Shown here piece after piece: positions 39,079 through 47,949 of a stretch of DNA of 64,000 nt. The notes beneath the pieces were generated by a model. It worked only from the letters and a program-made list of their open reading frames with translations, made no database searches and was not told the DNA's origin. The DNA is from Nostoc sp. FACHB-152 (GTDB taxonomy: Bacteria; Cyanobacteriota; Cyanobacteriia; Cyanobacteriales; Nostocaceae). The position numbers and the translations under genes are program-made. Position 1 is the first letter of the stretch. Each line of letters begins with the position of its first letter. Where the stretch lies: positions 1 through 64,000 of the forward strand of contig NZ_JACJRV010000030.1 in NCBI RefSeq assembly GCF_014697475.1. The letters are read 5' to 3'.

Positions 39079-39079
39079 T

Positions 39080-42000
39080 TTACTTAATGGAAGCCTTCAA
39101 CGTAACTCGCCCTTGGGAACCATAAGCGACTTCATTGATATAAAGATTCGAGTCGCACAGTTCAGCAATAATATGTTCAGCCGATTTTTGTGCATCTATC
39201 GCCGGACTCAAATCAATTGAGCGAGCAAATACTTTTGGCCATTCCCATCTCAGGGTTTTGGTAAGTCCGAATAAACCACCTGCGATCGCTCCATAATTGG
39301 TGTTATGCTCTAACCCAAATGCTCCATCTAAGCGCGCTACTGTCAGGAAAGAACTGCGAGTATAATTAGCGGTTTCGGTGAGGGATTTCTTCAGGTGTTT
39401 AGCTACGAAGAAGATGTGCTTAACTATCGCTTTTTCTTGTTCTACAGCCTGGGGATGGATATGAATGAAGCTGCCAATTGTACCAATATTAGTTGCGATC
39501 GCTGATAATTTGTGTTGAAGTAATTCTTCACTCATATCTGCGAGGGTGATGCGTTCTACACCAGCAGGTAATGGTGCTTGTTGGGCGATGATAGCTTGGG
39601 GGAAGTTTAATACTACTACTTTCCAACCGCGATCGCACAGTGTTTGGACTACGTGGGAGGTGGTGAGGGAGCCATCATCTGTAATTAAGCAGATGTGTCC
39701 CTCTGGTAAACTGAACTCTAAGCTGTCGGGTAGCGGGAGGATTTTTAGTTGCGCGGGACGACGCGCAACGTTATCGATTACTTGGACTGGCTGGAAGTCC
39801 CAGTTAGAATCAGGCTTTTTTTTTTCACCCGCAACTAGGCGTTGCAGATACTCAACTATTTGACCGATGGTTCGTAAGTCACCTAAGTCTTCGACGTTGG
39901 GCTTGGGTAGGTTGGGATACGTTTCTTGCATTGCTCCCAAAATTTCTACCCGTTTGATGGAATCGATACCTAAGTCGGCTTCCATGTCCATCTCTAATTC
40001 CAGCATCTCGACTGGGTAGCCAGTTTTATCGCTGGTAATATTTAGTAAAGTTTGGGCGATATCTGCGTAATCAGTGGTATCTTCTACAGTTTCTACAACT
40101 GGAGTCTCAGCAATTACTACTGGTTCAGGTGCAGGTGCTACAGGAACTACAGGTATGGTAGTAGCGACTGGCATTTCTGGTGCGACTGGTGCGGGTAAAA
40201 CCGCAACTCCGACACTAGGATTTCCCGAAGCATTAGATTGCAGATATGTAATGATGTCGCCGATGCTGCGTTTTTCTGCTAGTTCTTCTAAGTTGGGCTT
40301 GGGTAAGTTAGGATACATTTCTTGTAAGCCACCCAAGATTTCAACTCGTTTGATGGAGTCAATACCCAAGTCGGCTTCCATATCCATCTCTAATTCGAGC
40401 ATCTCGACTGGGTAGCCAGTTTTATCGCTGATAATTGCCAGCAGGTTTTTGTCTAAGTCAGAGACATCAACCGCAGGTGTAGCTACAACAGGTACGCTAA
40501 CTACTGCTACAGGCTGAGGTGTAGGAATTTGGACTACTGGTGCGGGTGTTTCAACTACCGGCGTGGGAGTAAAAACAACAGGTGCTTCAACTACAGGCAC
40601 TGGAACAACTGGTGTTTCGATTACAGGCGCGGGTGCAACTGCTACAGGCTGAGGTGTGGGTGCGACTGGTGTTTCAATTACAGGCGCGGGTGCAACTGCT
40701 ACAGGTTGAGGTGCTGGTGCGACTGGTGTTTCAACAGGTTTAGAAATATGACCGTTACCATTGCCGTTTTTTGCTACAGGCTCAACTACTGGAGTGGTTG
40801 GTGCAACAATTTTAGTGGTTGCAGGTACGGGTGTATCACTGACTGGGGTTGCTTCAACTGTGACACCACCAGCAATCAACTGTGAATATTGTTGCTGAAT
40901 GAGATTAAAGAAGTTTTTGGCGTATTCCACCTGTTCCAGAAGATATTGCTCATGGATGCGGAGAGTTTCACCTTGTTGGGCGTGAAACTGCATCATGCTG
41001 CGTTCGACACCTTCCATAACCACTAGCTTCAGTTGCGCTACCTCTTGGGAAGACTTGGCGTTAGCGAACAAAGCGTTTTGCTGCTGCATCAGTTGGAAGA
41101 ACGCTTTCGTGTATTCCATCTGATGATTGAGATACTGACCGTGAGTTTGTAAGTTATCAGATTGATTCTTTTGGAATTGCGTCAGCAGGTACTCTAAGCT
41201 TTCTAGCATTCGCTGGTAATTTACCAAGTTTTCAGGTGTTGGCATATCAGTTTCCTGGGCTAGTTGATTAGAAAGGATCGCAGGATTCATTTCTGGTTCA
41301 GTAATACTTGTTATGGAAGTAACTTCAGGTGCGGGTTCCGGTTTGATTATTTCTTGAAAACTTACACCTGAACTCTCTGAAACTCTTATTTCTTGCCGTT
41401 CTTGGCGGTTCGTTTCAGAAAATTCCGGGGTAGCACTAACCACTGGTGCAGGCGCAGCAGGTAACGAAACCTTATGTCCACTCTCCAACGCTTCCTTGAA
41501 ACCGTTTCTAGTTTTCTCCGAAACGTAGTTAATCCCATTGAGACGCACACTTAAGGTTTTCTTCTTCTCCGCCGGAGGTAGTACAGGTTGAACTTGATAG
41601 GGGTCAAGATTCTTCAATTGCATCCCAATGACGCGCATTTGTACTGCTGCTTCTCGCAGAGAACGATCGCTGTTCTTCTGAGTGCTAGGATTCAAGGCGA
41701 TGGTAATATGAGGGCGATCGCCTAAAATATCCTTAACTAAATTAGTCAGAATTCTTTTCGGCCCGAATTCCACAAAGCAAGAACCACCAGCCGCGTAAAT
41801 ATTCTCAATTTCCTGTTTAAACAACACCGAACTTGCCAGGTGAGTTTCCAGGATGCGCTGCATTCCCGTAGGGTCTTGGGGATAAGGCTTGCCAGTAACA
41901 TTGCTGAAAACTGGAATTGTTGCGGTATTGAATTTGACTGATTTTGTAGCGATCGCAAAGGATTTCTGTGCAAACGCAATCAGCGAAGTGTGGAAAGCCG

Positions 42001-44482
42001 CAGAAACAGGTAACTGTACAGCCGCGTAGCCGTGTTCTTGCAAAGTCCGGCGCACTTTAGCGATTTCTGCGGTCGGCCCTGCCAAGACTACCTGAGTCGG
42101 AGAATTGAAGTTAGCAATTGATACTTGCGGATAATGCTTCAGTATCGGCTCAATTTTGTTGATGTCTTCTTTGACAGCCAACATTGTGCCTGCGTCGTGG
42201 TCTGGGTCTTCTGGCGCTGCCATTGCTTGACCGCGAGATTTCACCAAGAACAAGTAATCTGCTTCACTTAATACACCCGCAGCCCACAATGCTGTTAATT
42301 CACCAAAGCTGTGTCCGGCTACGAAATCAGATTTGAAACCAGCTTTTTGCAGGATGGAATACAACCCAGCACTAAATACACCAATTGCAGGTTGAGCGTA
42401 TTCTGTACGTTGCAGTGCTGCAACTTGAGCATTTTTCTCTGCTTCTTCAAATGTCGGGCGAGGGAAGACAATTTCTGAGAGAGGCTGCAAGTTATCTTTG
42501 ATTAACAAACTATCCATGAAACCATGCAAACGCTGCATCTCAGGGAAGTTCATCACTAATTCCCGACCCATTTCTAGGTATTGGGAACCTTGACCAGAGA
42601 ACAGTGCAACAACTTTACCGCCTAATTCCATCCCGGAGGCGCGGTAATAAATACCTTGAGGATGTTCCCAAGATGCGGCTGCACCTTTGAGTTTCAACCA
42701 GTCGATGCTGGTTTGCAGTAACTTGCAAGCTTCTTGCAGGTTTTCAGCGACAAACCCAACTCTCGCAGCAGTTTGGGGAATTTCTAGTGATTGACTATCT
42801 TGCACCAACTGAGAAAAATGTCTCTCACCGCCTTCTGATTGCAACTTCCATAAATCTGCTTCACACTTGCTGAGTAGTTGCGCTGGGTTATCAGCAAACA
42901 GCAGGATTTCTTGGGGTGTGCTGTGTATGCGGTAAGGCTGATTTTGTCCGGCTTCGTATTCTTCCAAAACTACGTGGTAGTTTGTACCACCAAAGCCGAA
43001 GGAACTTACACCTGCACGTCTTGGTGCGTCGCCTTCTGGACGAATCCAAGGTCTTGTTTCAGTATTAAGATAAAATGCCGAGTTGTTAATGTCGAGTTTG
43101 GGGTTCGGCTCAGTAATATTAATAGTTGGCGGTAAAATTTTGTGATGCAGTGCCAAAGCCGTTTTAATTAAACTTGCCGCACCCGCAGCCGCTTTGGTGT
43201 GTCCGATTTGAGATTTCACACTACCTAAAGCGATGTGCTGCCGTTTCTGGTCGTGATCACCAAAGAAGTCTCTTAAAGAACCAAATTCGGTAGGGTCGCC
43301 AGCCATTGTGCCGGTACCGTGGGCTTCCATCAGACCAACGGTAGCAGGAGAGAAACCAGCATCTTCGTAAGCGCGGCGTAAGGCAGTTACTTGACCTTCT
43401 TTGCGTGGTGCATAAATACTCTTGTAGCGGCCATCGCTAGAAGTACCGATACCTTTAATTACGGCGTAGATTTTATCGTTGTCTCTTTCAGCATCTTCCA
43501 AACGCTTGAGAACAATCATCCCAATACCTTCACCCAGCATCATCCCATCAGATTTCGCATCGAATGGTTTGACACTTTCACTAGGGGAAACCGCCGGGGT
43601 TTTGCTGAAGGAGATGTAAGCCATGATGGTGTTGTCGGTATCCACACCACCAGTCAGCATCATGTCAGCGCGATGTTCGATTAGTTCGCTGATAGCTAAT
43701 TTCAAAGCACCGAAGGAACTAGCACAAGCCGCGTCAACTACACAGTTGATACCGCCAAAGTTCAAGCGGTTGGCAATGCGTCCAGCCACGACGTTAGCCA
43801 GCATTCCGGGGAAGGCGTTTTCATCCCACTTGACGTAAGCAGCTTTAATTTTGTCAACGATTTTTTTGGTATCTTCGTCAGACAAACCACTGCTTTTGAG
43901 AACCTTTTCCCAGATAGGATACTCTAACCGTGCAGCTAGTGGCATTCCCAACTGTTTAGCCATCGCCACACCGAGAACTACCCCGATAGTTTCGCGGCTA
44001 AACTCGCGTGACTCTCCATAACCAGCATCTTCCATTGCTTCTTTGGCAATGACCAAACTTAATAACTGCGAAACATCAGTTACTTCTAAAATGCTGGGGG
44101 GAATACCAAATTCCATCGGGTTAAAATCAACCTCTGGAATAAAGCCACCACGTTTACAATAAGTTTTATCTTCTGGGGTTCTGGGGTTGGGGTCGTAATA
44201 ATCTTCTACGCTCCAGTGGGAGGGAGGAACATCAGTAATACAATCGATTTTATTAATGATATTTTGCCAATATTCCCGCAAATTTCTGGCCTTCGCAAAT
44301 AGCGAAGCCATGCCAACGATTGCTATAGGATTTTGTTCCAGTCGTCTGTTAAGTTTGTTAATCGACATTGGTTTGTCTGTCGTCATTTTTTTTTCCTCTA
44401 TATACCTAATCAAAGTTTTTTCACAACTGTTGATCTGGGCTTCTAATTCCGCCAAAGCAGTATCAATTGAATAAGCAGACAT
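39080..44482 (-). CDS. hglE: HglE: KS-AT-ACP-ACP polyketide synthase with C-terminal KR subdomain
   Basis: This 1800-residue protein starts the heterocyst aglycone synthase. It has a ketosynthase (about 50-490; Cys near 249 in VVDAACASSF, His in EAHGTGTMAG and SQIGHTKAAAG). A malonyltransferase follows (about 620-930; VALFSGQGSQYLEMG, Ser near 721 in GHSFGEL). Next are a linker with 19-residue Pro/Val repeats, two nearly identical carrier domains (Ser near 1375 and 1505 in DLGIDSIKRVEILG), and a Rossmann-like end (about 1590-1800) that resembles the structural half of a ketoreductase. The architecture is PfaA-like. The long start ATG 44482 gives a helical docking-like segment; ATG 44386 (MTTDKPM) has the better ribosome site GAGG and is a serious alternative. 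Confidence 0.94.
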   Translation of the reverse strand: MSAYSIDTALAELEAQINSCEKTLIRYIEEKKMTTDKPMSINKLNRRLEQNPIAIVGMASLFAKARNLREYWQNIINKIDCITDVPPSHWSVEDYYDPNPRTPEDKTYCKRGGFIPEVDFNPMEFGIPPSILEVTDVSQLLSLVIAKEAMEDAGYGESREFSRETIGVVLGVAMAKQLGMPLAARLEYPIWEKVLKSSGLSDEDTKKIVDKIKAAYVKWDENAFPGMLANVVAGRIANRLNFGGINCVVDAACASSFGALKLAISELIEHRADMMLTGGVDTDNTIMAYISFSKTPAVSPSESVKPFDAKSDGMMLGEGIGMIVLKRLEDAERDNDKIYAVIKGIGTSSDGRYKSIYAPRKEGQVTALRRAYEDAGFSPATVGLMEAHGTGTMAGDPTEFGSLRDFFGDHDQKRQHIALGSVKSQIGHTKAAAGAASLIKTALALHHKILPPTINITEPNPKLDINNSAFYLNTETRPWIRPEGDAPRRAGVSSFGFGGTNYHVVLEEYEAGQNQPYRIHSTPQEILLFADNPAQLLSKCEADLWKLQSEGGERHFSQLVQDSQSLEIPQTAARVGFVAENLQEACKLLQTSIDWLKLKGAAASWEHPQGIYYRASGMELGGKVVALFSGQGSQYLEMGRELVMNFPEMQRLHGFMDSLLIKDNLQPLSEIVFPRPTFEEAEKNAQVAALQRTEYAQPAIGVFSAGLYSILQKAGFKSDFVAGHSFGELTALWAAGVLSEADYLFLVKSRGQAMAAPEDPDHDAGTMLAVKEDINKIEPILKHYPQVSIANFNSPTQVVLAGPTAEIAKVRRTLQEHGYAAVQLPVSAAFHTSLIAFAQKSFAIATKSVKFNTATIPVFSNVTGKPYPQDPTGMQRILETHLASSVLFKQEIENIYAAGGSCFVEFGPKRILTNLVKDILGDRPHITIALNPSTQKNSDRSLREAAVQMRVIGMQLKNLDPYQVQPVLPPAEKKKTLSVRLNGINYVSEKTRNGFKEALESGHKVSLPAAPAPVVSATPEFSETNRQERQEIRVSESSGVSFQEIIKPEPAPEVTSITSITEPEMNPAILSNQLAQETDMPTPENLVNYQRMLESLEYLLTQFQKNQSDNLQTHGQYLNHQMEYTKAFFQLMQQQNALFANAKSSQEVAQLKLVVMEGVERSMMQFHAQQGETLRIHEQYLLEQVEYAKNFFNLIQQQYSQLIAGGVTVEATPVSDTPVPATTKIVAPTTPVVEPVAKNGNGNGHISKPVETPVAPAPQPVAVAPAPVIETPVAPTPQPVAVAPAPVIETPVVPVPVVEAPVVFTPTPVVETPAPVVQIPTPQPVAVVSVPVVATPAVDVSDLDKNLLAIISDKTGYPVEMLELEMDMEADLGIDSIKRVEILGGLQEMYPNLPKPNLEELAEKRSIGDIITYLQSNASGNPSVGVAVLPAPVAPEMPVATTIPVVPVAPAPEPVVIAETPVVETVEDTTDYADIAQTLLNITSDKTGYPVEMLELEMDMEADLGIDSIKRVEILGAMQETYPNLPKPNVEDLGDLRTIGQIVEYLQRLVAGEKKKPDSNWDFQPVQVIDNVARRPAQLKILPLPDSLEFSLPEGHICLITDDGSLTTSHVVQTLCDRGWKVVVLNFPQAIIAQQAPLPAGVERITLADMSEELLQHKLSAIATNIGTIGSFIHIHPQAVEQEKAIVKHIFFVAKHLKKSLTETANYTRSSFLTVARLDGAFGLEHNTNYGAIAGGLFGLTKTLRWEWPKVFARSIDLSPAIDAQKSAEHIIAELCDSNLYINEVAYGSQGRVTLKASIK
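40611..40735. repeat. 57-bp tandem repeat inside hglE
   Basis: Copies start at 40611, 40668 and (partial) 40725 with an exact 57-bp period and few mismatches. They encode 19-residue units of the type VAPAPVIETPV in the linker before the carrier domains. Confidence 0.85.
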
Positions 44483-44525
44483 AGGACATAGACAGTTTTT
44501 AATTACTGTGGATTGTGAAGCTACA

Positions 44526-44539
44526 GTAGTCTTTGTTAC
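44526..44539 (-). promoter_or_regulatory. GTA-N8-TAC NtcA-type box upstream of hglE
   Basis: GTAGTCTTTGTTAC is a perfect GTA-N8-TAC match 43 bp upstream of the long hglE start and about 140 bp upstream of the alternative start. Such matches occur by chance every few kb, so the position, not the match alone, makes it of interest. Confidence 0.35.
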
Positions 44540-44744
44540 CCGTCAAAAAGTATCTGTCTGTTGTGACAAGCAACTAGCTATCCTATGCGTGAAGGCTAAA
44601 TGCTTTTTTCCTAACAAACACCACACAATACAAATCAAGGTGAAGAATTATAGCAGGAGGCAGGAGGCAGAAGGGAATAATAATTTATATTTCCCCTATC
44701 TCTTCCACTCCTTACTCCCTACTCCCCATTCTCTACTCCCTATT

Positions 44745-45023
44745 TCATACTTCACACTTTTCTTGATATTGCGGTAGCAAGTCAATAACGTTGTTGAAAC
44801 TGGTAAAGTAATCTTGGAGCGCGTTAGCTGCTTGACCAGTGAATTCAAGCCATTCGTAGTGGTAGAAGTTTTGTGTGATTGTATCCAACTGGAACACTGG
44901 AAACTTAGGAGTAGCCATGAGGACAGAAACGCTTTTTTCTCCCAAACTCGTTTGATTATCTAGCCTAACAGCAGCAACGTAGCTGGTATTAATGACAACG
45001 TTCTGTATCTTGATAAATGCCAT
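44745..45023 (-). CDS. Small conserved-looking protein upstream of hglE
   Basis: I do not recognise a family for this 92-residue protein. It begins AFIKIQNVVINTSYVAAVRL and has alternating beta-like segments, a Trp/Tyr-rich middle (FYHYEWLEF) and a helical end (GQAANALQDYFTSFNNVIDLL), with no membrane segment or cofactor motif. I start at ATG 45023; the frame extends upstream only through a TTG. The codons look genuine and the gene is on the same strand as hglE, 260 bp before it, with GGA-rich STRR-like DNA and the NtcA-type box between them. A role in the glycolipid pathway is possible but unsupported. Confidence 0.6.
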   Translation of the reverse strand: MAFIKIQNVVINTSYVAAVRLDNQTSLGEKSVSVLMATPKFPVFQLDTITQNFYHYEWLEFTGQAANALQDYFTSFNNVIDLLPQYQEKCEV

Positions 45024-45894
45024 AGCCAGTTTCAACGTCCAGGATAATATATTGTACGAAATTCGACCCAGAAAAGTTGACAAGTTCGTTACCGAAAGAA
45101 CATCACCTCTACTTTGAATTTCACAGCAATTTGACGAAAAAAACTCAACAGTTACAAGGTGATGGTGATGCGACTTTGTATATTAGGTTTCTCATCTTCA
45201 AGCGCGATAAATGTGTTCTGTTTCCGTGCGGCTTAAAAGAGTTGAATTAATAAAAAGAATAGCACACTTCACATAAACTAAATCATTTCTTCAAGGGATT
45301 TTAAGAAAAAAATCTGGCTTTTGACAGATGTTGATGATAAATACAATCTGCATTTCAAGTATATTTGGCAACTTATATTTAGTGTTTGATGATTGCAGCG
45401 ATCGCCATCTCCATCCCAACCACAGCTTAATTTCATAGATATTACTAAAATCAGGGTGTTCAGTAGAAAAATCATGAATAAATACATCAGCATATATCTT
45501 GTTTTTTCAGCAGAGCCTCATAATGTGAACTAACTTTTTGATGAATTTCTAAAATAATCCACAAACCAACACTAAGAAGTTATTTAACAAGCAAAGATTA
45601 AATATTTGGAAAGTACATAATAAACAATCTTTCAATAACATTTTACGAATTGCAAACATTTAAACTATTGAAATGTATATCTGCCAAAGAAGTTACAGAA
45701 GCAAAGACGGTTCAGATTGTTTAAGATTTGGCAATAACAAATATATATCTTGTGGGTAGGCATCTTGCCCGGCCTAAATCTAGGACGGGTGAAGACACCC
45801 ATCCCACAAGAAACTAACTTCTCATTCATAAGTTTTTAATGGTAAGTAAGTAGGCAGAATCAACTTTAAAATTTCCCATCCTGCCTTCTATTTA
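45024..45894. other. 871-bp gene-free region
   Basis: A 71-codon frame at 45278-45493 has no coding character. The region is AT-rich, with one GCGATCGC site near 45398, and contains a cyanobacterial extragenic palindrome at 45749-45810 (separate entry). Confidence 0.55.
45749..45810. repeat. 62-bp extragenic palindrome
   Basis: CTTGTGGG (45749-45756) pairs with CCCACAAG (45803-45810). Inside, GCATCTTGCCCG faces CGGGTGAAGACACC, and CCTA faces TAGG. Elements with GGGCATCTTGCCCG and GTGAAGACACCC arms are common extragenic palindromes in cyanobacteria. It lies 85 bp past the ParB-like gene and could also end its transcript. Confidence 0.75.
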
Positions 45895-47235
45895 TTAAAC
45901 ACTCAGCATTTTTTTCGCTGGCTTGCTAGTCCATTGCTGCCAACGCATCACGCCGCGATTAACTAATTGAGAGTTTTCATCCCCAATAAAACAGATGCGT
46001 CCCAATCTTTCGCAAGCAATGAGTATTTCACCATGTCCCATAAACGGAGCAATCACAAAATTATTGGGACTGGTGTAGAAATTAATTAAGTAATTAACAA
46101 CGCTTTCAATACCTTCTATATGAATTGGGGATTGTGGTTTAGCTATTGAATGATGCGAAAAAATGCCTATATAAAGGTTATTTACTAACAACTCATACTG
46201 AAATGGCATTTTGTTATTTTTGTAAAAATCGTAAATTTGTCCTTCAGAACGGAGGACAGCCACAACCCTGGCTTCGTCTACTAAATAATTATGTTGCCAT
46301 GTAGAGGAGACAGTAGCGATCGCCAGTGCTGCATCTGAAGGTAACAAATTCCGAAACTGTGAAGTGTAAGTATCGCCACAATAAACTAAATGTCTTCCTA
46401 GCATCCATTCCTCACCAATTTTTATGGCGGGTTCTAGATTGGCTTTTGGTAGCTCAATTACTTGTTCTATCTGGCGTTGCACCTTTTTCAGCGTCAATTT
46501 AGCTTCTTTCTCCGCCATAGCACTTTTAAAGGCTAATGTCTGTAACTCTTTTTGCTTTTTCTTAGCTTCTGCAATTAATTGAGCTTGCTGTGCTGCTGCT
46601 TGTTTATCTCCTTGTTTTTGGGCTAATTCCAAAGCCTTTTGTGCGGCTTCAGCTAAAATGCGTTCTTCGCTACCAGCCCTGGCGATTTTTAATAGTATGG
46701 TGGGACTATCAGCCAAGGGTGTACCTTTAATCATCTGTTTGACATCTGGATGGATACTTTTAGCAATTTGTTTTCCATGCTGAAAGGTGCGCTCAGAGTA
46801 ACCAACTTCCTTCGCTAACTCGATAGTGCGTTTGGGAGGTGGTGAAATGGTTTCACCACCTTTGAGAGTATGTTGGTTATCTCCGACCTTCGCTCGCAGT
46901 CCCATCCGTTCTAAAATCTGGTCGCGTTCTAACCACAGTTCTGAACGCTCTAGGGGTTCTAGCTCGTTGCGAATCAAATTTTCGTCAATTTCCGCCAACC
47001 GCGCTTGGTCAGCATCTTGATAGTTAACAACATTACATTCAATGCTTTCTAACCCCAAAAGCTTACAAGCTGTGAGGCGATGTAGCCCAGCAATCAAGGT
47101 CAAATTCTGATCTACCGTAATGGGATTTAATAAACCATTAGTCTTAATTGAGTCTTTTAACTCATTAACTTTATGAGCATTAACAGGACGGCGGTTAGAA
47201 CCTATATGAATTTGATTGATAGAAACTTCAGGCAT
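45895..47235 (-). CDS. ParB-like protein fused to a degenerate DNA methyltransferase-like domain
   Basis: This 446-residue protein begins with a ParB/Spo0J N-terminal domain (1-110: PEVSINQIHIGSNRRP, GLLNPITVD, LIAGLHRLTACKLLGL, ENLIRNELEPLERS) and an HTH region (AKEVGYSERTFQHGKQIAK). A coiled coil of about 70 residues follows (200-270). The C-terminal part (about 275-446) resembles the adenine-methyltransferase domain of ParB-MTase fusions: GEEWMLGRHLVYCGDT, then FVIAPFMGHGEILIACERLGR in the place of the SAM-binding DPFxGSGTT motif. The catalytic DPPY motif is missing, so methylation is unlikely. It lies between hglE and hgdB. Its role is unknown. Confidence 0.75.
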   Translation of the reverse strand: MPEVSINQIHIGSNRRPVNAHKVNELKDSIKTNGLLNPITVDQNLTLIAGLHRLTACKLLGLESIECNVVNYQDADQARLAEIDENLIRNELEPLERSELWLERDQILERMGLRAKVGDNQHTLKGGETISPPPKRTIELAKEVGYSERTFQHGKQIAKSIHPDVKQMIKGTPLADSPTILLKIARAGSEERILAEAAQKALELAQKQGDKQAAAQQAQLIAEAKKKQKELQTLAFKSAMAEKEAKLTLKKVQRQIEQVIELPKANLEPAIKIGEEWMLGRHLVYCGDTYTSQFRNLLPSDAALAIATVSSTWQHNYLVDEARVVAVLRSEGQIYDFYKNNKMPFQYELLVNNLYIGIFSHHSIAKPQSPIHIEGIESVVNYLINFYTSPNNFVIAPFMGHGEILIACERLGRICFIGDENSQLVNRGVMRWQQWTSKPAKKMLSV

Positions 47236-47949
47236 AATTACTGTTTTTATATAAATTCAGTTAAAACACCCAAGATAACACGCAAAATTAAGATGAAACC
47301 TTTTATTTAGTGAGTTTAATTCTAAAATTTTGTTCCTGAAATAGATGAAAAGTGATGAAGATTACAGAATTGAGGTGACAGGTAACAGGTTAGAGGTTAC
47401 AGAATAATTGTTGTGTTTATTTACTGGCTTTACAAGTGAGTTTAAACAAGGACTTTTATTTATAAAATAAATAGAATTGTATTGAATAACACACATTGTT
47501 AGTAACAAAAAACATAAGGCTTATTGCTATAACCTGTAACCTCTTACCTCTTACCTTCCTGATAGTCATTAAAAGCTAACTTCAGCAATGCTAATTAGTT
47601 GACAATCTTCAATTGCTTTGCAATAATTAGACACAGTTTATCCAGTATTTCTAAACGCTTCATTTCAATAAAGTTAAATTTTTTAGTTAGCACTATCGTA
47701 TTTTAGACTACTGGATTTAAAGCAAAATTAGGATAAAAATTAGAAAGATTTAGAGTACCGCCTTCTGTTATTTATCTGCAAAGTTAGTAACAAATAGTGG
47801 TGTAAAGGCGTACAACAATTTCCATAGAACTGTACAAAAAGTATGAAGCGTGAATTATGAAGTAGTAGGAAATTTTTCAAACTTCATTCTTCACCTTAAT
47901 TATCAGTCATTTTGGCTGTTCCCTGGCATAGCACAATTGGAATAAAAAT
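47236..47949. other. 714-bp region between the ParB-like gene and hgdB
   Basis: No coding frame is seen. GGTAACAGGTTAGAGGTTAC (47381-47400) has an inverted, imperfect counterpart TAACCTGTAACCTCTTACC near 47530-47548. A GAAGTATGAAG-like repeat lies near 47838-47905 and resembles 4045-4110. The promoters of two divergent genes must lie here; I cannot pinpoint them. Confidence 0.5.

Noticed and set aside
38924-39220. 98-codon plus-strand frame over the hglE-hglG spacer
   Set aside because: It runs through repeat DNA and antisense to hglE; no family character or ribosome site.
40611-40735. Regular repeats considered as CRISPR
   Set aside because: The 57-bp units are directly tandem without unique spacers and are in frame inside hglE.
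45278-45493. 71-codon frame in the gap left of the ParB-like gene
   Set aside because: AT-rich, low-complexity translation without a ribosome site or recognisable pattern.
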